Source: JAVBLK01 sp031553565
Lineage (GTDB): Bacteria; Bacillota; Clostridia; Christensenellales; DUVY01
DNA length: 38,569 nt
Direction: 5' to 3'
Assembly: GCA_031553565.1 (NCBI GenBank)
Contig: JAVBLK010000057.1
Location: 1 to 38,569 of the forward strand
The notes beneath the pieces are model-generated. The model did not search any database. It worked only from the letters and a program-made list of their open reading frames with translations, and was not told the origin of the DNA. Of the stretch, positions 1-6,980 are shown piece by piece (position 1 is the first letter of the stretch; each line of letters begins with the position of its first letter). Position numbers and translations under genes: made by a program.

Positions 1-1
1 A

Positions 2-353
2 GATGAAAAGTTTATTAATCTCATTTCCATGGATGAAATCGAAATTGTAAATGGAAAACTGACAAAAGAGCAAGCAGATGTTTATATTGGCTTTATTGGA
101 AAAAAACGATTTGATTTATAAAAATTTAAACATTGGAGATACAAATGGGGACTGGCGTATTTGTTCAATTAGTGACGATACCTTTGTCATTTAGAACAAA
201 AGCAAGAGGAATTGTTAAAATCAAAGGATAACCGGTGCACCATATCATTTTTATGAACTCTATACGGGCTTCACAAATGCGTATGACCCGTTTGTTTTAA
301 AGCATGTTGACGGCATGCACATTTTGATATATAATCAAATTATAAGATTTTAG
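2..353 (+). pseudogene. Decayed gene remnant, truncated by window edge
   Basis: Three neighbouring pieces in different frames read like one broken protein. Frame 2 gives a 39-residue tail ending in GKKRFDL (stop 119-121). The third frame (78-194) continues with NIGDTNGDWRICSISDDTFVI. A later piece (219-353) contains GAPYHFYELYTGF and ends in a stop at 351-353. Splicing them requires about three frameshifts, so the gene is dead if the pieces belong together. Base composition is far more AT-rich than the core genes that follow. I do not recognise the family, and the start lies outside the window. The joining of the pieces is inference. Confidence 0.35.
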
Positions 354-578
354 AGTAACTTCATATATTACATAAAGAGCTTAAATACTCAAACTGAAAA
401 CATACCAGATGGAATACTAGCGGAAATAGCAATTGAATTAAAGCAAAGAACCGGAGCGAGTTTAAGGGAAATAGCCAACAGACCGGAAATAGGCCGAGAA
501 AGGCTAAGAAAAGTCGTGTCATCTTTTACGGCAGACTGCCCAATACTAAAGCTATATAACGGTCTTTTCAGACGTTAA
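354..578 (+). pseudogene. Remnant with HTH-like tail, possibly from a transposase
   Basis: An open stretch without a clear start, bounded by a stop at 351-353, ends at 578. Its C-terminal half reads ELKQRTGASLREIANRPEIG and then RERLRKVV, which resembles the helix-turn-helix-like tail of some bacterial transposases, including REP-associated tyrosine transposases. No catalytic HUH or tyrosine motif is present. A REP-like repeat follows at 605-636, as is usual beside such transposases. The transposase assignment is inference from one short motif and the context; it could equally be the tail of another DNA-binding protein. Confidence 0.3.
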
Positions 579-604
579 TTGCTTCTATTATTGCGCGGTC
601 TGCC

Positions 605-636
605 GTCCCCGCGACACAGGCCCTGTCCCCGCGACA
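605..636. repeat. REP-like repeat pair
   Basis: The 12-bp unit GTCCCCGCGACA occurs at 605-616 and again at 625-636. Between and overlapping them lies the small palindrome ACAGGCCCTGT (616-626). GC-rich units of this kind are typical of REP sequences near REP-associated transposases. Only this one pair is present in the window, so a genome-wide family is inference. Confidence 0.4.
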
Positions 637-680
637 TATATGCAACCGCAGTTGGTAATAACAATGAGCAGGAGGAACGG

Positions 681-1199
681 TTGCAATCAATGGCGGAAGA
701 CCATTTGCAAAAGCGTTGCCCGGTTGCCGAAAAGCTTCATTTAAGCCTGAAAGAAACGGTGAAAAAATACGAGATAACCAGAGTAAGACCCGGTTTTTTG
801 TCGTATGATTTGCTTTATCTAATAAGACCGGGCAAATGGTTTGGTTTTACTTTTCACGAAGATTACAGAGATAATTGGGTTGACATCAATTTGGGAGAGC
901 TTTACCATTTTAGCGATTATATTCCAAGACTACTTGTCGCCGGAGAATATACTGAGTACGTAAAAAAGCTGAATGCGGAAGGCATTATCAATTCCAAAAT
1001 CCCGCTAACAGAAAACGCGAGCAAAAACATAAAAGAGACTGTGGAAATAATTATAAAAACCTTTGAAGCCGTGATCGCAAACATTGCTATTGAAGTTAAA
1101 AGTCCAAATAAGCATCGATTAACGCCATATCTGATAAAGGAATTGCCGACGTTTGAGGCTTTGAAGCAAGTGGATAAAAACGCTATTATCGAGAACTAG
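681..1199 (+). CDS. Hypothetical protein, accessory region
   Basis: The frame is open from 579, but the first residues would be encoded by the REP-like repeat. The best start is TTG at 681, five bases after an AGGAGG site (670-675), giving 172 residues; ATG at 690 is the alternative. The protein is soluble, with no signal peptide or membrane segment. Its middle is aromatic-rich (WFGFTFHEDYRDNW, then GELYHFSDY) and its C-terminal half is helical. I do not recognise the family. The AT-rich composition and the decayed neighbours suggest accessory DNA, for example a solitary immunity-type or phage-derived gene, but nothing in the sequence proves that. Confidence 0.6.
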   Translation: MQSMAEDHLQKRCPVAEKLHLSLKETVKKYEITRVRPGFLSYDLLYLIRPGKWFGFTFHEDYRDNWVDINLGELYHFSDYIPRLLVAGEYTEYVKKLNAEGIINSKIPLTENASKNIKETVEIIIKTFEAVIANIAIEVKSPNKHRLTPYLIKELPTFEALKQVDKNAIIEN

Positions 1200-1311
1200 A
1201 TACAAGAAAGCGAATGTCACATGGCCGGGGTTGTCATTCTTAAAAGTCACTGTGACTCTTACTTTGCGAATTTACTCAACTTACAATTTCTGCGGAAACA
1301 GCATATTTTCC

Positions 1312-1341
1312 TTGACATTGCCCCGTAAGTCGTGATATCTT
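1312..1341 (+). promoter_or_regulatory. Promoter of rpmG-secE-nusG
   Basis: A perfect -35 TTGACA at 1312-1317 is followed after 18 bp by TATCTT (1336-1341); ATATCT with a 17-bp spacer is equally possible. It is the only good sigma-A promoter ahead of rpmG. It leaves a leader of nearly 200 nt. Confidence 0.6.
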
Positions 1342-1349
1342 ATTTGCGC

Positions 1350-1541
1350 ACTGCCCGGGGCAGTGTTTTAGGTTGTCGCCTTTTCCCGGCATAATGGGGT
1401 GCGGCAAAGTGTTTTGGGATGTGCGCCCGGGCGAACAGTTTTATTGATATTTTCTTTTCAGGCGGACAAGTTTCTCTTTTACGGGCACCTTGGATCGGCG
1501 ACCTTGAAGAAAAATGTCCGTAGATTTTTAGGAGTTAGACC
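1350..1541 (+). promoter_or_regulatory. Long structured leader of rpmG
   Basis: The gap from 1200 to 1541 holds the promoter and this leader. It contains the hairpin CACTGCC-CGG-GGCAGTG near 1350-1366 and a longer-range pairing of GGACA near 1465 with TGTCC near 1515, just ahead of the AGGAG site of rpmG. No terminator run follows. It matches no leader RNA I recognise, and function is not shown. Confidence 0.3.
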
Positions 1542-1691
1542 ATGAGAGACAAGATCACCTTAAGCTGCACAGAATGCAAGCAGAGGAATTACGACACGTT
1601 CAAGAACAAGAAGAACGATCCGGACAGGATCGAGATCAAGAAGTTCTGCCGGTTCTGCCAGAAGCATACCGCGCACAAAGAGACTAAATAA
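1542..1691 (+). CDS. rpmG: Large-subunit ribosomal protein bL33
   Basis: This 49-residue protein is a component of the 50S subunit near the E site. It is the zinc-ribbon form of bL33: two CxxC pairs (C9/C12 and C36/C39) surround the family core, which includes NYDTFKNKKN and RIEIKKFCRFC. Length is normal for the family. The start is ATG with TAGGAG upstream. The stop lies 21 bp before secE, and rpmG-secE-nusG is a classic bacterial order, so the three are probably cotranscribed. Confidence 0.95.
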   Translation: MRDKITLSCTECKQRNYDTFKNKKNDPDRIEIKKFCRFCQKHTAHKETK

Positions 1692-1712
1692 CCGGAATGG
1701 AGGGGCACGGAA

Positions 1713-2111
1713 ATGTCCGATAAGGAAAAGCTGGATCAGGCAGAGGAACTGGATGCCGAACTTGATACCGCAGCCGAGATAGAGGAAACCGAGGAAAAAG
1801 AGACGGCGGAACCGGTCGTACGTTCGCGCTATGCCGACAGAGAAAAAGCTGTTATAGAAACAGGCAAAGAGAAGGACAAAAAGAAGGGCAAGAAGGAATT
1901 CTTTTTAAAGCGTTTCGGCAAGTGGGTCGCGAAAAAAATACGCGAGCTGGGCGCCGAGCTGAAAAAAGTTTCGTGGCCTACCTTTAAGAAGGTCGTAAAG
2001 CAAACGGGCATCGTTATCAGCGTTGTATTATTCTTCCTCGTCGTTGTTTTCGCCATCGACCTGGGCCTTTCGCAGCTTTATAAGATCTTCATTGACGCCA
2101 TAACGGGCTAA
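1713..2111 (+). CDS. secE: Preprotein translocase subunit SecE
   Basis: SecE clamps SecY in the plasma-membrane Sec channel. The C-terminal third is the recognisable part: an amphipathic stretch containing ELKKVSWPTFK (about residues 82-92), followed by one membrane segment (about 98-122). At 132 residues it is roughly twice the minimal Firmicutes SecE. The extra ~75 N-terminal residues are highly charged and low in complexity, first acidic (residues 1-45), then Lys-rich. The start follows a GGAGGGG site. The gene sits between rpmG and nusG as expected. Confidence 0.93.
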   Translation: MSDKEKLDQAEELDAELDTAAEIEETEEKETAEPVVRSRYADREKAVIETGKEKDKKKGKKEFFLKRFGKWVAKKIRELGAELKKVSWPTFKKVVKQTGIVISVVLFFLVVVFAIDLGLSQLYKIFIDAITG

Positions 2112-2122
2112 GGACACAGCGC

Positions 2123-2665
2123 ATGATTGATAAAGAAATAGATATAGAAGCCTTAGAGCCGAAGTGGTATGTTGTTTTTACCTTCAGCGGCTATGAGAAT
2201 ATTGTTCAGGACAACCTCCTTAAGATGATCGAAAAGAATAATCTTCAGGACAGGATACTGGATATACAGATACCCGTCGAGGACGTTGTCGAGGACAAAA
2301 ACGGCAAGCGAGTGGTCGTACAGCGTAAGATGTTCCCGTGCTACGTTCTCCTGAAAATGAAATACGCAAACGACCTCTGGCATTTGATAGTGAATACAAG
2401 GGGCGTGACCAGCTTCGTCGGGCCCCAGGGCAAGCCTACAGCCCTTGACGAAGAGGACATCAAACGTATGCGCCTTGAGAAAGTCGCGGTCGAAAGCAAC
2501 TATAAGGTCGGCGACAAGGTGCAGGTCATCGACGGGCCGCTGCAGGGCTTTATCGGAGACGTCGAGGAAATCGATCCTAACAGCCAGAAGATCAGGGTTT
2601 CGGTGTCGATGTTCGGACGCCAGACGCCGGTAGAGCTGGAACTGATCCAAATCGAAAAGCTGTAA
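2123..2665 (+). CDS. nusG: Transcription elongation/termination factor NusG
   Basis: NusG binds RNA polymerase and couples it to ribosomes or Rho. The 180-residue protein has the NGN domain (WYVVFTFSGYENIVQDNL at the N-terminus, then MFPCYVLLKM and NTRGVTSFVG) and a C-terminal KOW domain beginning KVGDKVQVIDGPLQGFIG. Length is typical. It starts 11 bp after secE, with AAGGA upstream. A large hairpin with a T run begins at its stop codon and probably ends the operon. Confidence 0.96.
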   Translation: MIDKEIDIEALEPKWYVVFTFSGYENIVQDNLLKMIEKNNLQDRILDIQIPVEDVVEDKNGKRVVVQRKMFPCYVLLKMKYANDLWHLIVNTRGVTSFVGPQGKPTALDEEDIKRMRLEKVAVESNYKVGDKVQVIDGPLQGFIGDVEEIDPNSQKIRVSVSMFGRQTPVELELIQIEKL

Positions 2666-2790
2666 AAAGGCGTATTCACGGCGGGGACCGGCGCGAAAAC
2701 AGAACCCTCGCCCGTCCGCGTATGCCAATACGGCTCCCTCGCCCGGAACCTGTTTTTCGCGCCGCTGCCGCTGCATATACGCTTTTTTAC
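2662..2790. repeat. 129-bp inverted repeat, probable terminator after nusG
   Basis: The outer arms pair GTAAAAAGGCGTAT with ATACGCTTTTTTAC, and inner arms CCGGCGCGAAAACAG with CTGTTTTTCGCGCC, leaving a centre with a small CCGCGTAT/ATACGG stem. The structure starts at the nusG stop and ends in six T residues, so it could terminate transcription. It is much longer than a normal terminator and looks like a foldback element. It is unrelated in sequence to the YTAR elements nearby. Confidence 0.65.
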
Positions 2791-2913
2791 CCGGCGGGGA
2801 GATGTGGGATAACGGACTGTGCGGAAGGTAAATAAACAAGGCATCTGCTTGTAATAACGGGCTTGGAACAAATAGAAACTTTTTATCGATATATAACTGG
2901 GAGATATGCTTAA

Positions 2914-3071
2914 GGAACCGCTGAATAATTCGATATAATTTATAGCAGCGTCTTTTTCGTCTGAAACCGTCTTTTTTCTTTGCCGATAGTTCTACTATTT
3001 GCTGCAAAAACAAGCCGTTTTCTGCCTTAAAAATACTTGCTCTGAATTAACCTCATTTATTCATCGCTTCC
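2914..3071 (+). mobile_element. YTAR palindromic element, subfamily A copy 1
   Basis: A 158-bp element flanked by TTAA on both sides (2910-2913, 3072-3075), with ends GGAACCGCTGAATAA and TTTATTCATCGCTTCC. Internal marks are shared by all long copies: GCGTCTTTTTCG in the left arm, a central ATAGT-TCT-ACTAT hairpin, AAAACAAGCCGTTTTC and ACTTGCTC in the right arm. It fills most of the nusG-rplK gap (2666-3130). The rest of that gap holds the nusG hairpin and about 120 bp in which I see no clear promoter. Confidence 0.85.
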
Positions 3072-3097
3072 TTAAAAACATATCGTTTGTACCACGA

Positions 3098-3117
3098 TTG
3101 TATATAAATTTATACAA
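3098..3117 (+). promoter_or_regulatory. Dyad just ahead of the rplK ribosome binding site
   Basis: Perfect 7-bp arms TTGTATA and TATACAA enclose six bases and touch the GGAG of rplK. As RNA it would be a weak hairpin beside the ribosome binding site; as DNA it could be a protein site. No function is shown. Confidence 0.3.
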
Positions 3118-3130
3118 GGAGATTTAAACA

Positions 3131-3556
3131 ATGGCAAAGAAACTTACTGCGGTTGTCAAGCTGCAGTTGCCGGCGGGTAAAGCCACCCCCGGACCGCCTG
3201 TAGGTTCGACACTGGGACCTCACAGCATCAACATCGCGGCATTCACCAAAGAATTCAATGAAAAGTCAGCGGCTTCGGCGGGTCTTATCGTTCCCGTCGT
3301 TATCAGCATTTATGCCGACAGATCGTTCACTTTCATCTTAAAGTCGCCGCCCGCGCCCGTGCTTATTAAAAAGTACTGCAAGATCGAATCGGGTTCCGGA
3401 AAGCCGAACAAGGATAAGGTCGCCAAAATCACTAAGGCTCAGCTTTTAGAGATCGCGGCGCTTAAGCAGAACGACCTTAACGCATCTTCCCCCGAGCAAG
3501 CTGCAAAAATGGTAGCCGGTACCGCGCGCAGTATGGGCGTGGAAGTTATCGACTGA
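3131..3556 (+). CDS. rplK: Large-subunit ribosomal protein uL11
   Basis: uL11 forms the base of the L7/L12 stalk and the GTPase-associated centre. The 141-residue length is exact for the family. The N-terminal motif KATPGPPVGSTLGPHSINI corresponds to the conserved proline-rich loop, and the C-terminal RNA-binding domain ends with AAKMVAGTARSMGVEVID. AAGGAG precedes the ATG. rplA follows after 16 bp, the standard pairing. A YTAR element lies immediately upstream in its leader. Confidence 0.97.
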   Translation: MAKKLTAVVKLQLPAGKATPGPPVGSTLGPHSINIAAFTKEFNEKSAASAGLIVPVVISIYADRSFTFILKSPPAPVLIKKYCKIESGSGKPNKDKVAKITKAQLLEIAALKQNDLNASSPEQAAKMVAGTARSMGVEVID

Positions 3557-3572
3557 GGGGAGGGAAGAGAGA

Positions 3573-4259
3573 ATGAAAAGAGGTAAAAGATATACCGAGA
3601 GCGCGAAGCTTATCGACCGCGCAAAGATTTATGACGCTGTAGAAGGCTTCCAGTTGGTAGTAGACACCGCCAAGGCGAAATTCGACGAGTCCATCGAGCT
3701 GCACGTGCGTCTGGGCGTTGACCCCAAACAGGCCGACCAGCAGGTGCGCGGCGTCGTTGTCCTCCCGAACGGAACGGGCAAGACTGTGCGCGTTTTGGTA
3801 ATAGCCAAGGGCGACAAGGCTGACGAGGCGCTGAAAGCCGGTGCGGACATTGTCGGCGCCGACGAGATCATCGCGCGCATAACGAACGAGAACTGGATGG
3901 ATTTTGACGTATGTATCACTACTCCCGACATGATGGGGCAGGTGGGACGCGCGGCAAAGATCTTAGGACCGAAGGGCCTTATGCCTAACCCGAAGTCGGG
4001 CACGGTCACTATGGATGTGGCAAAGGCGATCAAGGATACCAAGGCCGGTAAGGTCGAGTACCGTCTGGACAAGACGGCGATCATCCACTGCGGTATCGGT
4101 AAAAAATCTTTTGGCAGCCAGAAGCTGATCGAGAACTATCAGACGCTGATGGAGGCGCTGGTAAAGGCAAAGCCGTCCGCGGCAAAGGGGCAATACCTTA
4201 AGAGCATCGTTGCGGCCAGCACGATGGGCCCCGGCGTAAAGCTGAGCTTTAAGGCGTAA
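3573..4259 (+). CDS. rplA: Large-subunit ribosomal protein uL1
   Basis: uL1 forms the mobile L1 stalk near the E site and often represses its own operon. The 228-residue protein has the expected GKRY opening, VVLPNGTGKTVRVLV, GRAAKILGPKGLMPNPKSGT (the L1 signature) and a C-terminal TMGPGVKLSF. The start follows GAGGGGAGGG. It is paired with rplK upstream and separated from rplJ by a promoter and leader, so the stalk genes downstream have their own transcript. Confidence 0.97.
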   Translation: MKRGKRYTESAKLIDRAKIYDAVEGFQLVVDTAKAKFDESIELHVRLGVDPKQADQQVRGVVVLPNGTGKTVRVLVIAKGDKADEALKAGADIVGADEIIARITNENWMDFDVCITTPDMMGQVGRAAKILGPKGLMPNPKSGTVTMDVAKAIKDTKAGKVEYRLDKTAIIHCGIGKKSFGSQKLIENYQTLMEALVKAKPSAAKGQYLKSIVAASTMGPGVKLSFKA

Positions 4260-4285
4260 CGCCGTTTTGCAGGGACGCAGAACGG

Positions 4286-4314
4286 TTGACATGACGGGCG
4301 TATTATAATATACT
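4286..4314 (+). promoter_or_regulatory. Promoter of the rplJ-rplL unit
   Basis: TTGACA (4286-4291), a 17-bp spacer, then TATACT (4309-4314). The predicted start near 4321 places the short YTAR element (4334-4378) at the very 5' end of the rplJ leader. Confidence 0.75.
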
Positions 4315-4333
4315 ACGGCTGTTACTTTACTAA

Positions 4334-4378
4334 GGAAACAATGAATAAATAAGGTTAAACCGGTTATTCAGCGTTTAC
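4334..4378. repeat. Short YTAR element (45 bp deletion form)
   Basis: Only the two ends remain: GGAAACAATGAATAAATAAG joined to a CCGGTTATTCAGCGTTTAC end. It is flanked by an exact CTAA duplication (4330-4333, 4379-4382). It lies about 13 nt after the predicted rplJ transcription start. Confidence 0.75.
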
Positions 4379-4399
4379 CTAATTTAATATCGGGCTAAA

Positions 4400-4520
4400 G
4401 ACAGTAAGTGTGCGTTGATTCGTATATAATCGCAAAGATTTTGCGGCTTACCGAGGTCTGTTTTACGGAACGTATTATTGTCCGTACACAGATTTTTGGT
4501 GTACGGACAATTTTAATTTC
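4400..4520 (+). ncRNA. Candidate L10 leader with attenuator
   Basis: In the leader of rplJ, GTAAG (4404-4408) can pair with CTTAC (4447-4451), closing a domain that ends in TTACCGAGGT, like the conserved part of Firmicutes L10 leaders. Just downstream a perfect 13-bp stem ATTGTCCGTACAC/GTGTACGGACAAT (4477-4489/4499-4511) is followed by TTTAATTT, which is a strong intrinsic terminator inside the leader. In Bacillota, the L10(L12)4 complex is known to control such leaders. The terminator is seen directly; the L10 assignment is family knowledge plus context. Confidence 0.6.
4477..4519 (+). terminator. Leader terminator upstream of rplJ
   Basis: A perfect 13-bp inverted repeat with a 9-base loop (AGATTTTTG), followed by a T-rich tract. 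It lies about 120 bp before the rplJ start, so it must act as an attenuator rather than as the end of an operon. Confidence 0.75.
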
Positions 4521-4638
4521 GGGCATAAACTGCGCATAACACACAAACTGATCCCGGAAAACATTTTGGAAACAACTTATACAGCAAAAAGTGAGACGCA
4601 TCACTTGCAAGAGTGGCGGGATCACAAAGGAGGTTAAT

Positions 4639-5136
4639 ATGGAAAAGAAAGTTTCAAAGGCAATGCAGGAAAAGCAGAAAGCGGTCAAGGAAATAAGCGA
4701 GAAATTCAAGAAAGCTCAATCCGTCGTTTTTGTCGACTATCGCGGCATCAAGGTCGTTGACGACACGTCTTTGCGCAGGACTTGCAGAAAAGCCGGCGTC
4801 GAATACACCGTTTTAAAGAACAAGCTGGTGTTGCGCGCGTTAAAGGGCTTAGACATCAAGGGACTTGAACAACAGCTTGAAGGGCCGACAGCGTTTGCGT
4901 TCGGGTTTGATGATATCGTTGCACCGGCAAAGATCGTTTTTGAAAACGTAGCGGCTAAAAAGCTGACGGCTATCAAAGGCGGCGTCATCGAAGGAAAGCC
5001 TGCGACGCAGGCCGAAATGAACACGCTGGCACAGATCCCCGACAAGAAGACACTTATCGCCCAGCTGCTGTGCATGCTGAACGCGCCCGTACGCGGCCTG
5101 GCTGTGGCATTAAACGCCATCGCCGAGAAAAAATAA
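4639..5136 (+). CDS. rplJ: Large-subunit ribosomal protein uL10
   Basis: uL10 anchors L7/L12 dimers to the ribosomal stalk. The frame is open from 4591, but the start is ATG at 4639, directly after AAAGGAGG; that gives MEKKVSKAMQEKQ and 165 residues, normal for the family. Family marks include SVVFVDYRGI, YTVLKNKLVLRAL and the C-terminal LNAPVRGLAVALNAIAEKK, whose helix binds L7/L12. It is transcribed with rplL from the promoter at 4286, after the candidate L10 leader. Confidence 0.96.
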   Translation: MEKKVSKAMQEKQKAVKEISEKFKKAQSVVFVDYRGIKVVDDTSLRRTCRKAGVEYTVLKNKLVLRALKGLDIKGLEQQLEGPTAFAFGFDDIVAPAKIVFENVAAKKLTAIKGGVIEGKPATQAEMNTLAQIPDKKTLIAQLLCMLNAPVRGLAVALNAIAEKK

Positions 5137-5458
5137 GTCCGTATGTGCGGCGGAATGTCTATCGCTTTTTCTTTGAGGAAGCAACCCATTCCGCAGTGTG
5201 ACCGGTGTTCACGAAAAGCTCAATGAGCATGGAAAATAATTACAAAACAAAGGCTGAACAGAAACTAAGGAAACGCTGAATAATTCGGCAAAATTTAATA
5301 GCAGCGTCTTTTTCGCCTGAAAACGTCTTCTTTCCTTGCAAATAGTTCTACTATTTGCTGCAAAAACAAGCCGTTTTCATACTGAAAAATACTTGCTCTA
5401 AATTAACCTCATTTATTCATTGTTTCCCTAATAAAAAAAATAAGGAGAAAAAATAATC
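5137..5458 (+). other. rplJ-rplL gap
   Basis: The gap holds a CGGAATG/CATTCCG inverted repeat (about 5152-5195), which could be a processing or partial termination hairpin, and the YTAR element at 5269-5427. No convincing promoter for rplL is visible, so rplL is probably read from the rplJ promoter. Confidence 0.5.
5269..5427 (+). mobile_element. YTAR palindromic element, subfamily A copy 2
   Basis: A 159-bp element in an exact CTAA duplication (5265-5268, 5428-5431), with ends GGAAACGCTGAATAATTC and TTTATTCATTGTTTCC. The central hairpin is GCAAATAGT-TCT-ACTATTTGC, a perfect 9-bp stem. The left arm and the reverse complement of the right arm align along their whole length. It ends about 13 bp before the rplL ribosome binding site. 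Confidence 0.88.
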
Positions 5459-5836
5459 ATGGCTGATTTAAAAGCAATGCTGGAACAGGTCAAGGGCCTG
5501 ACAGTAATGGAACTCAACGAACTCGTTAAGATGCTGGAGACCGAATTCGGCGTATCCGCCGCCGCCGCTGTTGTGGCAGGCCCCGCGGCAGGCGCTGCCG
5601 CCGCCGCTGCGCCCGCAGAGGAGCAGACCGAATTCACGATTTTCTTAAAGGAAGTCGGCGCAAACAAAATCAACGTCATCAAGGCTGTGCGCGAAATCAC
5701 CGGCCTGGGACTGGGCGAGGCAAAAGCGCTTGTTGACAAGGCTCCCGGCGTGATCAAGGAAGGCGTCAGCAAAGCCGTCGCCGACGAAGCCGCGGCGAAG
5801 TTCAAGGAAGCCGGCGCTGTCTGCGAGCTTAAGTAA
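5459..5836 (+). CDS. rplL: Large-subunit ribosomal protein bL12 (L7/L12)
   Basis: bL12 is the multicopy stalk protein that recruits translational GTPases. The 125-residue protein has the N-terminal dimerisation helix (MADLKAMLEQVKGLTVMELN), an Ala-rich hinge (about residues 37-58) and the C-terminal domain EFTIFLKEVGANKINVIKAV...LGLGEAKALVDKAPG. AAGGAG precedes the ATG. The upstream leader contains a full YTAR element. It is followed by a terminator, not by rpoB. Confidence 0.97.
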   Translation: MADLKAMLEQVKGLTVMELNELVKMLETEFGVSAAAAVVAGPAAGAAAAAAPAEEQTEFTIFLKEVGANKINVIKAVREITGLGLGEAKALVDKAPGVIKEGVSKAVADEAAAKFKEAGAVCELK

Positions 5837-5933
5837 GCGATTTAAGCACAGCTGTATGGATTATTCCGTACAGCCGGAAACGGGTCGGTCCGGAAATTAC
5901 AGCAAATCCCAAGTTGATTTACTGCATGACCAG

Positions 5934-5966
5934 AAAAAGCCGCGCGATTTCAGCGCGGCCTTTTTC
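5934..5966 (+). terminator. Terminator after rplL
   Basis: GCCGCGC (5939-5945) pairs with GCGCGGC (5953-5959) over a 7-base loop and is followed by CTTTTT. An additional stem GCTGTATGGA/TCCGTACAGC lies at 5850-5873. Together they close the stalk operon and separate it from nadE. Confidence 0.85.
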
Positions 5967-5977
5967 GTGCCCCCGCT

Positions 5978-6007
5978 TTGCATTTATATAAGGATTTGTG
6001 ATAAACT
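5978..6007 (+). promoter_or_regulatory. Weak candidate promoter of nadE
   Basis: TTGCAT (5978-5983) with an 18-bp spacer to TAAACT (6002-6007). It is the best match between the rplL terminator and nadE, but only moderate. The short YTAR element would then lie in the nadE leader. Confidence 0.3.
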
Positions 6008-6039
6008 ATTCTTATAGTGAATTAGCTTACAATACTTAG

Positions 6040-6093
6040 GTAACCGCTGAATAATTCGGAACAATTTAGTAACCTCATTTATTCAGCGTTTAC
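6040..6093. repeat. Short YTAR element (54 bp deletion form)
   Basis: The ends GTAACCGCTGAATAATTCGG and CATTTATTCAGCGTTTAC are joined directly. It is flanked by an exact TTAG duplication (6036-6039, 6094-6097). The interior of the long form is missing. Confidence 0.78.
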
Positions 6094-6162
6094 TTAGCAA
6101 AATGCGCTTTTGATAAGCAGTTTTGGATTCACCCGGAAAAATTGCGGGAAGAAGGGAACGCT

Positions 6163-6912
6163 ATGTTTGATAAAAAGTTTGTTATAACCAATGAAAACGC
6201 GGACGAGTACATCGGAAAGATAGGCGCGTTTATTAAAAATCGCGTCAGCGGAGCCGGGCGCAAGGGGGTGGTGCTGGGGATGAGCGGCGGGATCGACTGC
6301 TCGGTCGCGGCGGCGCTCTGCCATGCGGCAAAGGTGCCGGCGCTGCTCGTAATGCTGCCCGACGGCGAGGGGATGAAGCTGTCAAAAAGCATGGAACACG
6401 CAATGCTGCTGGTCGATAAATTCGGGTTTGAGTGCCGCACGGTCGATATCGGCGGAATATGCAGGGACCTTGAAACGGCGGCGGGGGAGTTGTCGGAAAT
6501 AGCAAAACTCAATATCCGTCCGCGCGTCAGGATGACCGTGCTGTATTCGCTGGCGCAGACCATGCATTGTTTTGTATTGGGCACGGGTAACCTTTCAGAA
6601 AGGCTGCTGGGCTATTTTACCAAGTGGGGCGACGGCGCCAGCGACCTTAATCCGCTGGGGATGCTGACAAAAAACGAGGTGCGGATTTTGGCGCGCAGAC
6701 TTAATGTACCGCGCGAAATAATTGAAAAAGCGCCCTCGGCCGATCTCTATGGCGGGCAGACTGACGAGGCCGAGCTTGGCATCACCTACGCCGAAATTGA
6801 TGCCTACGCCCTTACAGGGGCGTCAGGGAGCGTGTCGGCAGATGCAAAAATAAAAAACCGCATAGAAATGTCCCGGCACAAGCACGATTCGATACCTGTT
6901 TTTTTAGGATAA
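6163..6912 (+). CDS. nadE: NAD+ synthase, ammonia-dependent
   Basis: Converts nicotinic acid adenine dinucleotide, ATP and ammonia to NAD+. The start at 6163 (MFDKKFVITN) follows GAAGGG by six bases and is preferred over the in-frame ATG at 6142; the protein is 249 residues. The ATP-pyrophosphatase P-loop SGGIDCS is at residues 41-47. Downstream lie FVLGTGNLSERLLGYFTKWGD and DLNPLGMLTKNEVR, the family's substrate-binding loops. No glutaminase domain is present, so it uses free ammonia. It is a single gene between terminators. Confidence 0.93.
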   Translation: MFDKKFVITNENADEYIGKIGAFIKNRVSGAGRKGVVLGMSGGIDCSVAAALCHAAKVPALLVMLPDGEGMKLSKSMEHAMLLVDKFGFECRTVDIGGICRDLETAAGELSEIAKLNIRPRVRMTVLYSLAQTMHCFVLGTGNLSERLLGYFTKWGDGASDLNPLGMLTKNEVRILARRLNVPREIIEKAPSADLYGGQTDEAELGITYAEIDAYALTGASGSVSADAKIKNRIEMSRHKHDSIPVFLG

Positions 6913-6980
6913 AAAACAGCGGCGCCGCAAAATTTCAAAAGCTGTTTTTCTGCTGACGGCCGGCGCCGGCGATTTTCTTG

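Noticed and set aside
1692..1712. tRNA gene beside rpmG-secE, as in some genomes
   Set aside because: The gap is 21 bp, and no cloverleaf or CCA end was found in 1200-1541 either.
2153..3013. Long minus-strand open frame (286 aa) opposite nusG and its downstream gap
   Set aside because: It is antisense to nusG, has low-complexity composition and runs through a hairpin and a mobile element. No ribosome binding site or family motif.
5137..5260. Separate rplL promoter
   Set aside because: No -35/-10 pair with acceptable spacing; only an inverted repeat is visible before the mobile element.
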